Source of the DNA: Domibacillus enclensis
GTDB lineage: Bacteria > Bacillota > Bacilli > Bacillales > Domibacillaceae
Length of the DNA: 64,000 bases
NCBI RefSeq assembly: GCF_900156125.1
Contig: NZ_FTLX01000005.1
Location: forward strand, 62,001 to 126,000
Direction of reading: 5' to 3'
Shown: positions 25,081 to 33,459 of the stretch, piece after piece
How the letters are laid out: every line of letters starts with the position of its first letter
Numbering within the stretch: the first letter of the stretch is position 1
Made by a program: the position numbers and the translations under genes
The notes under the pieces: model-generated
Seen by the model: only the letters and a program-made list of their open reading frames with translations
What the model was told of the DNA's origin: nothing
Database searches by the model: none

Positions 25081-25165
25081 GGCGCAATTAGCGATTTTAC
25101 GGCGCAATTAAAAGGAGTTTGGCGCAATTAGCTGCTAATTGCGTCGTACTCGCCATAATTGCTCT
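25081..25165. repeat. Phased convergent repeat array D (3 forward + 2 reverse GGCGCAATTA units)
   Basis: GGCGCAATTA occurs unchanged at 25081, 25101 and 25121 (exactly 20 bp apart). The reverse form follows at 25136 (TAATTGCGTC) and 25156 (TAATTGCTCT), again 20 bp apart. The central pair forms a tight hairpin (stem 9 of 10, loop CTG). It lies between promoter/operator and the first gene, so it is transcribed in the 5' leader of the MFS operon. Confidence 0.85.
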
Positions 25166-25208
25166 AAAAAACAGGGAGTCTATTAATGTTGAAAAAGTGG
25201 GGTGTGAA

Positions 25209-26426
25209 ATGGCTTTATTTCTATTAGTCATCATTTATTTAGCGTTTATCAGCCTTGGACTGCCGGATTCCATTCTGGGTGCAGCCTGGCCGGTGATGCA
25301 GCCGGACTTTGGCGTTCCTCTCGAAGCAGCCGGGTATCTATTTATGACGATTGCAGGCTGTACGATTATTTCCAGTCTGGCCAGCGGAGCCATTCTGAAA
25401 CGGTTCGGCACGGGGAAAGTCACGCTCGTCAGCTGCTTGATGACAGCTGTGGCATTGCTCGGATTTTCCATTGCCCCTTCCCTCATCTGGCTGTTTGCCT
25501 GTGCCATTCCGCTTGGACTTGGAGCAGGTGCAGTTGATTCGGGCTTGAACCATTATGTGGCTTCTCATTACAAAGCACATCATATGAGCTGGCTGCACTG
25601 CTTTTGGGGAGTCGGGGCCACTCTCGGACCGATTGTGATGGCTCATTACATCGCCGGACAGTCGTCATGGACGAGCGGTTACATGGCAATTTCAGGCCTT
25701 CAATTTTCATTAGTCATTATTCTTTTGCTGACATTGCCGTTATGGGGCAAGGTGCGGAAGTCGCCTTTGTTTGAACAGGATATGACAGACGAAGAGGCCA
25801 TTTCGGACCAAAAGAACGTCTCGCCGTTGAAAATAAAGGGTGTCCCTTTTGCTCTCTTAACCTTTCTGTTTTATTGCAGCGTGGAGGCGGGAGTTGGGCT
25901 ATGGGGAAGCAGCTACCTGGTCGAGACGAAAGGTGTGCCAGTCGCAGCGGCGGCCCAGTGGGTCTCCTTTTATTATGCCGGCATTACAGTCGGCCGTTTC
26001 ATCACCGGCTTTGTTACATTTAAAATCAGCAACCGTACCCTAATCCGGACCGGACAGCTTCTTGCGATCACGGGTGCACTGCTTCTGCTTCTGCCATTTC
26101 CAGCGGCGGTCTCATTAGCTGGGTTCATCATGATCGGGCTGGGTCTAGCGCCTATCTTTCCATGTATGCTCCATGAAACACCGGCGCGATTTGGAAAAAC
26201 GCATGCTCAATCGATCATGGGCTACCAGATGGCCGTTGCTTATACCGGCAGCACCTTTATGCCGCCATTGATCGGCTTTTTGGCTGCGACGTTTACACTG
26301 GGTATTTTCCCGATTTGTGTGTTCGCCTTTACCGCACTCATGCTGTTCAGCTCGGAGAAGTTAAACCGGATCATCAAGAAAAAACAGCTTATGGCGCACA
26401 ATGAAGCAGGATCATCCTCTTATTAA
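25209..26426 (+). CDS. Major facilitator superfamily transporter (sugar-type)
   Basis: 405 residues from the ATG at 25209 (GGGGTG 6 bases upstream); the longer frame starts inside repeat array D and has no ribosome site there. About twelve membrane segments; the opening [20 protein letters not shown] is characteristic of the FucP/YfkF-like group of MFS carriers. Central acidic loop between segments 6 and 7 ([16 protein letters not shown]). Probably a proton-coupled sugar or sugar-derivative permease. First gene of an operon with a sugar O-acetyltransferase and a HAD phosphatase, which fits uptake or detoxifying export of a sugar. Confidence 0.85.
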   Translation: MALFLLVIIYLAFISLGLPDSILGAAWPVMQPDFGVPLEAAGYLFMTIAGCTIISSLASGAILKRFGTGKVTLVSCLMTAVALLGFSIAPSLIWLFACAIPLGLGAGAVDSGLNHYVASHYKAHHMSWLHCFWGVGATLGPIVMAHYIAGQSSWTSGYMAISGLQFSLVIILLLTLPLWGKVRKSPLFEQDMTDEEAISDQKNVSPLKIKGVPFALLTFLFYCSVEAGVGLWGSSYLVETKGVPVAAAAQWVSFYYAGITVGRFITGFVTFKISNRTLIRTGQLLAITGALLLLLPFPAAVSLAGFIMIGLGLAPIFPCMLHETPARFGKTHAQSIMGYQMAVAYTGSTFMPPLIGFLAATFTLGIFPICVFAFTALMLFSSEKLNRIIKKKQLMAHNEAGSSSY

Positions 26427-26446
26427 TCTGGCGGGAGCTGATGAAC

Positions 26447-27007
26447 ATGAAAACGGAAAAAGAAAAAATGCTTGCAGGAGAAATGTACGATCCGGCTGAT
26501 CCGGAGCTGGTGAAGGATAGAGAAAAAACAAAGCGGCTCTTACGGATGTTTAATGAAACCGCAGATACCGAAACGGCGCTTCGGACGAATCTATTAAAGG
26601 ATTTGCTCGGGACAGCCGGCAGCCACATTCATATGAAGCCGAACCTCCGCTTTGACTACGGGAGCAACATTCACGTCGGCCAGCACTTTTTTGCCAATTT
26701 CGACTGTACGATTCTGGACGTTTGTGAAGTCCGGTTCGGGGACAACTGCATGCTCGGCCCTGGTGTTCATATATACACCGCCACGCATCCGCTTCATCCG
26801 GCAGAACGAAACTCGGGGAAGGAGTACGGAAAACCCGTTACATTTGGGGACAGCGTATGGATTGGCGGCGGAGCGATCATCAACCCGGGCGTCACGGTCG
26901 GCGACAATGCTGTCATTGCCTCGGGTGCCGTTGTGACGAAGAATGTGCCCTCGAACACAGTGGTCGGCGGCAATCCGGCAAAAATCATTAAGCGAATCGA
27001 ACTATAA
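26447..27007 (+). CDS. maa: Maltose/galactoside O-acetyltransferase (hexapeptide-repeat)
   Basis: 186 residues. Start at 26447 because GGGAG is 9 bases upstream; the ATG at 26441 is too close. N-terminal Mac domain ([20 protein letters not shown]), then left-handed beta-helix hexapeptide repeats with the acceptor region [18 protein letters not shown] and the catalytic His in [12 protein letters not shown]-terminal [16 protein letters not shown] is the usual end of the family. Transfers acetyl from acetyl-CoA to sugars, usually as detoxification of non-metabolised sugars; this suits the neighbouring transporter. Confidence 0.92.
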   Translation: MKTEKEKMLAGEMYDPADPELVKDREKTKRLLRMFNETADTETALRTNLLKDLLGTAGSHIHMKPNLRFDYGSNIHVGQHFFANFDCTILDVCEVRFGDNCMLGPGVHIYTATHPLHPAERNSGKEYGKPVTFGDSVWIGGGAIINPGVTVGDNAVIASGAVVTKNVPSNTVVGGNPAKIIKRIEL

Positions 27008-27023
27008 AGCAGGAGGAAGAAAA

Positions 27024-27833
27024 ATGATTAAGCTGATTATTACCGACATGGACGGGACTTTTTTAAACAGTCAGGGAGAATTCAACCGGGAGCTGTTTCA
27101 GCAAACGAAACAAGAAATACAAAAAAAGGGAGCTGTATTTGCTGCGTGCACGGGCAAGCAGTGTGAACGAGTAGAGGAGCTGTTCGGCGATGATGCCCGC
27201 GATCTATGGATTCTAGGAGACAGCGCTACACGGATCAAGCACAAAGGCCAGTTTAAGTATGAATCACTGCTCGCCAATGCAACAGGGCAGTCGATCATCA
27301 AGAAGCTGGAAGACATTAGTCTTGATCACACCATTATCGCCTGCACGAAAAACGGTGCATTCGTCAAAGAAACGATTCCTGCAGAGGAATATGCCATCGT
27401 CCGCCGCTCCTATGCAAAGGTAGGGCAGGTCAAAGAGTTCAGTGAAATTGTTGATGACTTTGTGAAGATTACCATTCACGATCCGGCACTAAATTGCATG
27501 GAGACACGTGAAAAGCTATCGTTCTTTTTTAATCAAGCCTACATCGTTGCGTCAGAAGCAGCCTGGATCGACATTACAAACGCCAATGTGCATAAAGGCA
27601 CAACCATTGCGCAATTGCAGCAGCTCCTGCATGCCGCACCTGAGGAAACAATGGTATTCGGAGACGGCTACAATGACTTGGAGCTTCTTGCTTCCGGCAC
27701 CTACAGCTTCGCAATGCGCAATGCATTTCCAGAAGTAAAGGATGCCGCGCGCTTTATTACGGGATCTAACGACGACGATGCGGTCATGAAAACGATTCTT
27801 CAATTGTTATCGCTGCAGAGTGTTCCTGTTTAA
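27024..27833 (+). CDS. Cof-type HAD-superfamily phosphatase
   Basis: 269 residues, start after AGGAGG. HAD motif I DMDGTFLNS (D8 nucleophile, D10 acid/base) and motif IV MVFGDGYNDLELL are intact; a type IIB cap lies between (about 85-190). Members dephosphorylate sugar phosphates and similar small molecules in the cytoplasm. Last gene of the MFS-maa-HAD unit; spacing of 16 bases and a terminator after it support co-transcription. Likely handles a phosphorylated form of the transported sugar (inference). Confidence 0.88.
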   Translation: MIKLIITDMDGTFLNSQGEFNRELFQQTKQEIQKKGAVFAACTGKQCERVEELFGDDARDLWILGDSATRIKHKGQFKYESLLANATGQSIIKKLEDISLDHTIIACTKNGAFVKETIPAEEYAIVRRSYAKVGQVKEFSEIVDDFVKITIHDPALNCMETREKLSFFFNQAYIVASEAAWIDITNANVHKGTTIAQLQQLLHAAPEETMVFGDGYNDLELLASGTYSFAMRNAFPEVKDAARFITGSNDDDAVMKTILQLLSLQSVPV

Positions 27834-27844
27834 CATTATTTCTG

Positions 27845-27879
27845 GCAAGGGGGAGAAGGCATTTCCCCTTGCTTTTTTT
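27845..27879 (+). terminator. Terminator of the MFS-maa-HAD operon
   Basis: GCAAGGGG and TCCCCTTGC stem followed by seven T. Confidence 0.88.
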
Positions 27880-27967
27880 AATTTCGGAGAGAAAAGACTG
27901 GTGAATATACTATCGGACAAACTGGGAAAATTCTCGTTTGTTTAATATACTTCCAAAGAAGCATTGG

Positions 27968-27976
27968 TGGTATAAT
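27968..27976 (+). promoter_or_regulatory. Extended -10 promoter TGGTATAAT
   Basis: Perfect TATAAT with the upstream TGn extension; no good -35. Transcription would begin about 27983, only a few bases before the GTG of the next gene. Confidence 0.4.
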
Positions 27977-27988
27977 AAGGAAAAAGGG

Positions 27989-28330
27989 GTGGTAAGTATT
28001 TTAAGCCTACTAAATCAATCTAATAATATTACAGCTGCAATTATAATAGGGCTGTTTTTCGTAACGATTGTTCTCTTCACGACATTTCTGCTTGCAAGAA
28101 AGTACAAATCATCTAGTCCATCCATAGGCGCAGGGTTCCTGGTGTTTCTACTATCTTCTATCCTGGTTTTAGAAATAACAACCCGTTTCCTATTCTTCAA
28201 AGAAAACACCTATTATAATTATGGGTTAGGCGGAAGTTATTTGAGACTGATTTCCAGTTTTGGTCTTTCGTTTTTCGCTGGGTTTTTCTTGACGAATTTT
28301 TTTTACGCCAGGAAGAGTCATAGGAATTAA
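27989..28330 (+). CDS. Small membrane protein, 113 aa, unknown function
   Basis: Three hydrophobic segments (about AAIIIGLFFVTIVLFTTFLL; GAGFLVFLLSSILVLEI; LISSFGLSFFAGFFLTNFFY) with positively charged loops. Start is uncertain: the GTG at 27989 follows AAGG at 8 bases, but an extended -10 box at 27968-27976 would leave almost no leader. The frame opens further upstream to a TTG at 27938 without support. Noticeably richer in A+T than the genes before it. No family recognised. Confidence 0.5.
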   Translation: MVSILSLLNQSNNITAAIIIGLFFVTIVLFTTFLLARKYKSSSPSIGAGFLVFLLSSILVLEITTRFLFFKENTYYNYGLGGSYLRLISSFGLSFFAGFFLTNFFYARKSHRN

Positions 28331-28355
28331 TCTATTTCCTAAGCTTTTTCTAGCA

Positions 28356-28886
28356 TTATGGCAACTGTTCATAACCTAAGTAGAAGGAAGCGAGCGATTT
28401 CTCGAGCTCACTCAAGCTTTTGTCTTCAAAATCCTTCGTGATCATGTCTTTCGTGAAATCAGTGAAAAGCGTCGAATAATCAGACAGCTCTTGAAGATGA
28501 CGGTCCGTTAATGTTCCGTGGCGGGCGCTCAAGGCGGCATCGCCGAGGACAATGTGCAGACTGAAGTCCAGATTTGCTCCGATTTCTTCTAAATATGGAA
28601 TCGTCTCTGTATACTCCGTGCCATTCAACTGGGTGATTCGCGGCCAGTCAGAGGCTCTGTGAACTTGACGCTGCACGCTATAAAGACTGTCCGAAAGCGA
28701 TGATTGGTTTCCAGATGCCTCGTATTCATTCAGCGCCTCCCGCAAGCTGTATTCGACTACGCCATGCTCCAGCGCGAAATCGCGGATGAGTTCTTTTTTT
28801 ATTTTCTGATGCTGCCAGAGCATGGCAATGCCCATTGCGAGGCAAAGCGATAACGCCACTACGCAGAAGAGGATTTGTTTTTTCAT
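28356..28886 (-). CDS. Membrane-anchored extracytoplasmic protein, 176 aa, unknown
   Basis: AAGGAG before the ATG. One N-terminal membrane segment (residues 5-24, ILFCVVALSLCLAMGIAMLW), then an all-polar, helix-rich domain outside the membrane (for example SLREALNEYEASGNQSSLSD and LSELEKSLASFYLG), topologically like a small sensor or chaperone. No catalytic motif and no recognised family. Array E lies in its upstream region. Confidence 0.65.
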   Translation of the reverse strand: MKKQILFCVVALSLCLAMGIAMLWQHQKIKKELIRDFALEHGVVEYSLREALNEYEASGNQSSLSDSLYSVQRQVHRASDWPRITQLNGTEYTETIPYLEEIGANLDFSLHIVLGDAALSARHGTLTDRHLQELSDYSTLFTDFTKDMITKDFEDKSLSELEKSLASFYLGYEQLP

Positions 28887-28973
28887 AAAAAGACTCCTTG
28901 ATTAAAATTTATTACCATTATTTTACCATGTAAAAGTAGCTTTTGAATTTATTATGTATTTTGAACGAGAAAT

Positions 28974-29081
28974 GACCGGAAAAAGAGAGAAGTGGACCGG
29001 ATTAGACAGTGCAATGACCGGATTCATCGTTTTCCGGTCATCGGCCATTGGATTCCGGTCTATTTGGCGAATAATTCGGTC
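28974..29081. repeat. Phased convergent repeat array E (3 forward + 3 reverse GACCGG units)
   Basis: GACCGG starts at 28974, 28995 and 29016 (21 bp apart). CCGGTC starts at 29034 and 29055, and TCGGTC at 29076 (21 bp apart). The extended unit is TGACCGGATT; the central pair TGACCGGA / TCCGGTCA gives an 8-bp perfect stem. Lies between two minus-strand genes with no ordinary terminator, so the array may serve as one. Confidence 0.83.
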
Positions 29082-29122
29082 CACCAACATAAAAATGTTC
29101 TCTGCACTTTCTTATATTTAGT

Positions 29123-29368
29123 TCATTGATGGTCGTTGCAGCCGCATTCATACTCTTTAAACGTGTATTCTTTGTACAAACTGCACTCATTGAAGCCGTC
29201 TGTGTTCGATTCGTATACTTTAACCAGCGGCGCAACATCTATCCGGGCAAATTCCCTTATTTGTTCATCTAAACCCTTCAAGGGGTCTACACTATATTCG
29301 TTCATGTCTAAACAAATATGATTATGCTCACAAACCTCGTACGTTACGGCGATGAAATATTTTACCAT
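29123..29368 (-). CDS. Cysteine-containing small protein, 81 aa, unknown
   Basis: AGGTGGG six bases before the ATG. Sequence MVKYFIAVTYEVCEHNHICL, then a DE-rich middle and a C-terminal ECGCND; cysteines and histidines (CxHNHxC near the start, CxC near the end) could bind a metal. Soluble, acidic. No family recognised. Confidence 0.6.
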   Translation of the reverse strand: MVKYFIAVTYEVCEHNHICLDMNEYSVDPLKGLDEQIREFARIDVAPLVKVYESNTDGFNECSLYKEYTFKEYECGCNDHQ

Positions 29369-29461
29369 TCGATTCCCACCTGTCTACATTACTATATTCG
29401 TTTCAGCTATTAATTGTATGGATTTTTTGTGCTAAAGTAAAAGAAAGTAAAGGTACAGGAA

Positions 29462-30169
29462 GTGACACCGTTGAAAAGGAAAGCGTTTCTTGCGGCATTC
29501 CCGCACACCCTGCCGATTCTGGCGGGATTTTTGTTTTTAGGCATCGCCTATGGCATTTATATGCATTCACTCGGATTCAGCGCAATCTATCCAATTTTAA
29601 TGAGCTTGTTTATTTTTGCGGGCTCGATGGAGTTTGTGGCAGCGGCGATGCTGCTTGCCGCTTTTAATCCATTCAGCGCAATACTGCTGACGGTAATGAT
29701 TAATGCCCGGCACTTGTTTTACGGGCTGTCCATGCTTGACCGGTATAAAGGAACAGGCCGCTTAAAGCCTTATTTAATCTTCGGGCTTTGTGACGAATCG
29801 TTTTCGATTAATTATACGGCGAAGGTGCCGGCGGGGATCGACAAGGGCTGGTTTATGTTTTTCGTGACAGCTTTAAATCAGCTTTACTGGGTGGCGGGCT
29901 CCGCGATTGGTGCGCTGTTTGGCTCTTACATCCAATTCAACACAGAAGGGCTCGGTTTTGTGATGACTGCGCTGTTTGTCGTGTTGTTTATGGAGCAGTG
30001 GATGAACGATAAGCATCATACGAGTGCGATGACGGGACTTGCCCTCTCGGCTTTGAGCTTGATAATCTTCGGCAGCAGCCACTTTATCATTCCGGCGATG
30101 ATCGCCATTTTGCTTGCGCTGACCGTCATGAGGCAGCCGCTTGAACGAAAGGATGAGCTAGTATCATGA
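29462..30169 (+). CDS. azlC: Branched-chain amino acid exporter, large subunit AzlC
   Basis: 235 residues counted from a GTG at 29462; a TTG at 29471 with AGGAAG upstream is an equally good start. AzlC opening [21 protein letters not shown] and the conserved [17 protein letters not shown] and [12 protein letters not shown] are present. AzlC and AzlD form a two-part efflux transporter for branched-chain amino acids. The azlD gene overlaps by 4 bases (ATGA). Confidence 0.92.
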   Translation: MTPLKRKAFLAAFPHTLPILAGFLFLGIAYGIYMHSLGFSAIYPILMSLFIFAGSMEFVAAAMLLAAFNPFSAILLTVMINARHLFYGLSMLDRYKGTGRLKPYLIFGLCDESFSINYTAKVPAGIDKGWFMFFVTALNQLYWVAGSAIGALFGSYIQFNTEGLGFVMTALFVVLFMEQWMNDKHHTSAMTGLALSALSLIIFGSSHFIIPAMIAILLALTVMRQPLERKDELVS

Positions 30170-30501
30170 CGATGACACTTACACAGCAGATCATTACCAT
30201 TGCGATGGTCGTTTTCGGAACGATGGCGACCCGCTTTCTGCCGTTTCTTCTGTTCCCGGCAAACAGAACGACTCCTTTGTATGTTCAATACCTCGGACGA
30301 GTTCTGCCCCCAGCAGTACTGGGGCTGCTCGTTATTTATTGCTTTAAAGATGTCACGTTCACAGCAGGAACGTTCGGCATTCCAGAGCTGATCGGCGTGA
30401 CAGTTGTCGCGGTGCTTCACCTTTGGAAAAGAAATATGATGTTATCGATGGCAGCTGGGACCGTCGTTTACATGGTCCTTGTACAAGCTGTTTTCAGCTA
30501 A
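30166..30501 (+). CDS. azlD: Branched-chain amino acid exporter, small subunit AzlD
   Basis: 111 residues, four membrane segments, with the family stretch [20 protein letters not shown] and [20 protein letters not shown]. Partner of AzlC, directly coupled to it. Its 3' end overlaps the end of the opposing lipoprotein reading frame by 60 bases, with a terminator-like hairpin between the genes. Confidence 0.92.
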   Translation: MTMTLTQQIITIAMVVFGTMATRFLPFLLFPANRTTPLYVQYLGRVLPPAVLGLLVIYCFKDVTFTAGTFGIPELIGVTVVAVLHLWKRNMMLSMAAGTVVYMVLVQAVFS

Positions 30502-30957
30502 AATATATATCGAAATGACTGGTAAAGCTGATTTACCGGTCATTTTTGTGTAAAGAAAAGTTCGCTGAGCGGCTTCAGCCTGTTCGTTGCTTAATTCTCC
30601 AAACCCTTCTTCAGATCGATCACTTTGAATCGCCACTTTTCCGTTTTCCATCAAATACACGTCATACACGGATAACCGCTCTGGCAACTGTTCTTCCTCT
30701 TGATAGAAAAAAGTAGCTTCTATCATTTTTTCACCTTTAATATCCACCAGCGTATTTGGTTGCCAGTCGATGTGTTGAAAGACCTGTTGAACTCTTTCAA
30801 GTTCTGTTTCTTCCGTAATCATCAATGGATTGTCGGAGTCTGCGTTTAATTCCTGTATATCGATTCTTGTGAGCTGGTTTAAATGAGCATCATCGGAGCA
30901 ACCGAACAAAACAATCGCGGCTAACGAGATAAGAAAAAAAGAAAATAGGGGACGCAT
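30442..30957 (-). CDS. Lipoprotein, 171 aa, tail overlapping azlD
   Basis: Start at 30957 (GAGGAG upstream). Signal peptide with lipobox LFGC. The mature protein has the repeated theme [40 protein letters not shown] and a C-terminal SNEQAEA helix, the same plan as the divergent lipoprotein at 31094 (EQVQELVDGIEWEQ; KVELVVNGESKYAQLTSEES), so the two are distant paralogues. The last ~35 residues are read through the hairpin at 30514-30546 and antisense to azlD, which suggests an original stop was lost. Function unknown. Confidence 0.65.
   Translation of the reverse strand: MRPLFSFFLISLAAIVLFGCSDDAHLNQLTRIDIQELNADSDNPLMITEETELERVQQVFQHIDWQPNTLVDIKGEKMIEATFFYQEEEQLPERLSVYDVYLMENGKVAIQSDRSEEGFGELSNEQAEAAQRTFLYTKMTGKSALPVISIYILAENSLYKDHVNDGPSCHR
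30514..30546. terminator. Bidirectional terminator hairpin after azlD
   Basis: AATGACTGGTAAA / TTTACCGGTCATT, 13-bp stem with one mismatch, then TTTT. For the minus-strand lipoprotein it lies inside the reading frame. Confidence 0.7.
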
Positions 30958-31093
30958 GAAAGATTCTCCTCTCCATATACATTCCAAAATGATACAATTT
31001 AGTTTAACATAGGAATTATTAGGGCGTACAATCCAGAAGCTCTCATGGTATTCTCATTTTTCCGTGATACAAATAAATGGAAAGGGGGAGAGA

Positions 31094-31555
31094 ATGATGG
31101 TTCTTTTCAATAAAAGATTTTTTCCAACTGCCGCAGTACTTTTTCTGTTAACAGGATGTGCGGAGGAGCCCGCTCCAAAAGCACAGGAGCAAAGCGATGA
31201 TAAGGTAGTTGTTGAGCAGTATGTCGATATCAAAATGGATTTTGAATTATTGCATGTGATCCAAAATGATGCAACGGTGGAGCAGGTTCAGGAATTAGTG
31301 GATGGAATTGAATGGGAGCAGGCGGAAGTCAGCATGGCGGAATTTCCATATGGGCGTTTTCATTTTGGAAAAGCCGGATCAGCCGAAGCACCATCGCCGA
31401 CTTACTCGTTTTGGATCAGTCCGTTTAAAGACAAGGTGGAGCTCGTGGTGAACGGTGAATCTAAATACGCCCAGTTAACAAGTGAAGAGTCGAATGCTCT
31501 TTTCCAGGCGCTAACAGGAAGCCCCTTAGCAAGTGTAAAGGAAACGAGACCGTAA
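31094..31555 (+). CDS. Lipoprotein, 153 aa, paralogue of the divergent lipoprotein
   Basis: AAAGGGGGAGAG directly before tandem ATGs. Lipobox LTGC (MMVLFNKRFFPTAAVLFLLT, then GCAEEP). The mature part DATVEQVQELVDGIEWEQAE, a central SFWISPFKDKVELVVN and SNALFQALTG align in order with the 30442-30957 protein. Possibly an extracytoplasmic immunity- or inhibitor-like domain; function unknown. It heads a run of small genes on the plus strand. Confidence 0.68.
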   Translation: MMVLFNKRFFPTAAVLFLLTGCAEEPAPKAQEQSDDKVVVEQYVDIKMDFELLHVIQNDATVEQVQELVDGIEWEQAEVSMAEFPYGRFHFGKAGSAEAPSPTYSFWISPFKDKVELVVNGESKYAQLTSEESNALFQALTGSPLASVKETRP

Positions 31556-31586
31556 CCGTCATGAAAAGAAGAGGAGGGTTTTGACA

Positions 31587-31679
31587 ATGGAGCTGTTAGT
31601 GGCACTTTTCAAATTGGCTGGCGAAGTTGTGTCTGCTTTAGCTGTTCAGGGGTTTTCTTATTTCGATGATAAAAAATAA
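31587..31679 (+). CDS. Amphipathic small peptide, 30 aa
   Basis: ATG at 31587 with AGGAGGG eight bases upstream; the ribosome site is as good as those of neighbouring genes. Translation MELLVALFKLAGEVVSALAV then QGFSYFDDKK. A hydrophobic/amphipathic helix with few charges and a charged tail, resembling in size and style phenol-soluble modulins or other short membrane-active peptides. No homologue recalled. It sits alone between two lipoprotein genes. Confidence 0.5.
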   Translation: MELLVALFKLAGEVVSALAVQGFSYFDDKK

Positions 31680-31772
31680 GATGAGGCTACATGGATATAA
31701 AATTTATCTACCACGAGCTGTATCGCTTGAGGGGAGGGCTCTATAGTACATTCAAAAAGGAGCATAGCAATA

Positions 31773-32159
31773 ATGAAGAATTGGTTTCTGGTTATCTTCT
31801 TTCTCGCAGGCTGCAGCCCGGCCATACCAATGGAGCACGAAGAATACGCTGAAGCATATGGCTGGCAAATTGAATCACTGGAAGGTCAAGAAACAGTTGT
31901 TATACAAAAAGAAGCGGATACACAGGGAATTTCGACATCCTTTTTTGACACAGCGCCTTATGAAGGAAGGGAAGCACAAGTCACAACGTATAAATTAAAG
32001 GAGAAGCAAGTCAGTGGGGACGACCTCTTTTTATCCATTTACGTCATTGACAACAACATCATTGGGGCTTCAGGATCTCTTGCTAATTGGTCTCCAGGTT
32101 CGTTTGATCCGAAGAAAAAAGATGAGTTGACAGGAGAGGGGATCATTGAGCATGAGTAA
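31773..32159 (+). CDS. Lipoprotein, 128 aa, unknown
   Basis: AAAAGGAG about 10 bases before the ATG. Lipobox LAGC at residues 11-14 (MKNWFLVIFFLAGC). Mature sequence EEYAEAYGWQIESLEGQETV and a C-terminal sheet-like region YVIDNNIIGASGSLANWSPG; it resembles small DUF4830-type lipoproteins, but I am not sure. The next gene overlaps its end by 8 bases. Confidence 0.65.
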   Translation: MKNWFLVIFFLAGCSPAIPMEHEEYAEAYGWQIESLEGQETVVIQKEADTQGISTSFFDTAPYEGREAQVTTYKLKEKQVSGDDLFLSIYVIDNNIIGASGSLANWSPGSFDPKKKDELTGEGIIEHE

Positions 32160-32463
32160 AGGGGAAGATGTCCACTCAAATAAGTCAGAGAAAAGAAAGA
32201 ATGGGCTGCTCACTTTGCTCTTAGGTGTATTGTCTTTGCTCATTGTGCTTTTCATTTTCGACAGCACTCTTGTTTTTCGAAAGGGATGGCTTGTGACGGG
32301 GTGGGTCTCTGGCAGTCTGGTCGTCGCCTTGACCGCTCTTTTTCCACTGAAAAAACAACCTGCTCGAACGCTTATTTTAGCCATCGGCATTCTGGCAGCA
32401 GGCACGAGTCTGCTCATCGCAATGTTCGCTTTTTATGGATTTGCGAAGGTAATGGGAGGGTGA
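32152..32463 (+). CDS. Small membrane protein, 103 aa, unknown
   Basis: ATG overlaps the preceding lipoprotein gene by 8 bases. A polar N-terminus (SKGEDVHSNKSEKRKNG) leads to three hydrophobic segments (LLTLLLGVLSLLIVLFIF; WLVTGWVSGSLVVALTALF; TLILAIGILAAGTSLLIAMF). Typical of small Bacillus YesK/DUF-type membrane proteins; no specific family assigned. Confidence 0.6.
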   Translation: MSKGEDVHSNKSEKRKNGLLTLLLGVLSLLIVLFIFDSTLVFRKGWLVTGWVSGSLVVALTALFPLKKQPARTLILAIGILAAGTSLLIAMFAFYGFAKVMGG

Positions 32464-32473
32464 GGCAGCATTG

Positions 32474-32860
32474 ATGAACGTCCAACTCAATCTATTTATT
32501 GAACATAATGAAGTCCCAGCCTTGCGCGAGAAGGTAGGATGGGACCGGCGCGATCAAGACTACCCGGTTTTATTTGAGCGGTGCAATTTTTGGGCGGGTC
32601 TGCGCTCGGATGAAGGCGGGCTTATTGCGTTTGGCTACGTATGCGGCATGGGGCTGCAGCATGGATATATGGAAGATATTCTCGTGCACCCTGCGTATCA
32701 AGGTCAGGGCATCGGAAGCCAGATTGTGAAGGCGCTGTTGGATAAAGCATCGAGCAGCGGGATAGACATCGTTACGCTAACCTTCGAGCCGGAAAAAGCC
32801 GGATTTTATGAAAAATGCGGATTTCATATAAGTGGCGGTGGTGTTTGGAGAAAGGAATAA
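32474..32860 (+). CDS. GNAT-family N-acetyltransferase
   Basis: 128 residues; ATG at 32474 (a TTG one codon earlier is less likely). The acetyl-CoA loop is clear: EDILVHPAYQGQGIGSQIVK (V..xxQGxGxG). LTFEPEKAGFYEKCGF is the usual C-terminal motif. N-terminus LFIEHNEVPALREKVGWDRR is shared with a group of small GNAT proteins of unknown substrate. Acetylates an amine of a small molecule or protein. Confidence 0.88.
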   Translation: MNVQLNLFIEHNEVPALREKVGWDRRDQDYPVLFERCNFWAGLRSDEGGLIAFGYVCGMGLQHGYMEDILVHPAYQGQGIGSQIVKALLDKASSSGIDIVTLTFEPEKAGFYEKCGFHISGGGVWRKE

Positions 32861-32873
32861 GAAGGAGGATGTC

Positions 32874-33296
32874 ATGAAAAAGTGGACAGTGGTTTTAGCA
32901 TTTTTGGCTCTTTTAACCGCATGCCAATCGCAACAGGAGGAGAAGCTGACAGAAAAGGCGCACGTTCAAGACATGCCGCAGTCGGAAAATGGAATCACTG
33001 TTACGGCAGAGGGAGAGGTTTACTCGACCGAAACAGAAAAGGTGGTCGTGCTTGTTCAAAATGACAGTGAAGAAGAATTCACGATGGGCACTCACTTGTT
33101 TTTAGAAAAAAAAATAGACGGTGTATGGCATGAGTTTCCGTACGACCGGGACCATTTCACAGAAGCAGCGATAGCAGTACTGCCAGGAGAATCATCTGGA
33201 GTCGGTGTGTCGATGGATGAATTGAAAAATGAGCTGACGCCTGGAGAGTACAGAGGCAGAATCAGCAGTCTGGCTGCACCGTTCAAGGTGGAATGA
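32874..33296 (+). CDS. Lipoprotein with Ig-like fold, 140 aa
   Basis: AAGGAGG before the ATG. Lipobox LTAC (MKKWTVVLAFLALLTAC). The mature part reads VTAEGEVYSTETEKVVVLVQ, NDSEEEFTMGTHLFLEKKID, VWHEFPYDRDHFTEAAIAVL and TPGEYRG, the pattern of the immunoglobulin-like domain (Big_7-like) found in many small Bacillus lipoproteins. Probably folds as a single beta-sandwich on the outer membrane face. Partner unknown. Confidence 0.7.
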   Translation: MKKWTVVLAFLALLTACQSQQEEKLTEKAHVQDMPQSENGITVTAEGEVYSTETEKVVVLVQNDSEEEFTMGTHLFLEKKIDGVWHEFPYDRDHFTEAAIAVLPGESSGVGVSMDELKNELTPGEYRGRISSLAAPFKVE

Positions 33297-33318
33297 TAGA
33301 AATAGAAAGGATTCTCTT

Positions 33319-33459
33319 ATGATTATTTTAGTGCTTATTATCTTACTTGTTTTTTTATTCGATTTCGCAAAACTCCGCAAGCAAAATGAAACGATGATTG
33401 AGCAAAATGAAAAAATCATTGAATTGCTAGGGGAAATTAGCGAAAAGGATCATGCATGA
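33319..33459 (+). CDS. Single-pass small membrane protein, 46 aa
   Basis: AAAGG eight bases before the ATG. N-terminal membrane helix MIILVLIILLVFLFDFAKL, followed by a coiled-coil-like tail RKQNETMIEQNEKIIELLGE. The stop overlaps the next start as ATGA, showing coupled translation with 33456-33998. Common topology for small Bacillus proteins; function unknown. Confidence 0.62.
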   Translation: MIILVLIILLVFLFDFAKLRKQNETMIEQNEKIIELLGEISEKDHA

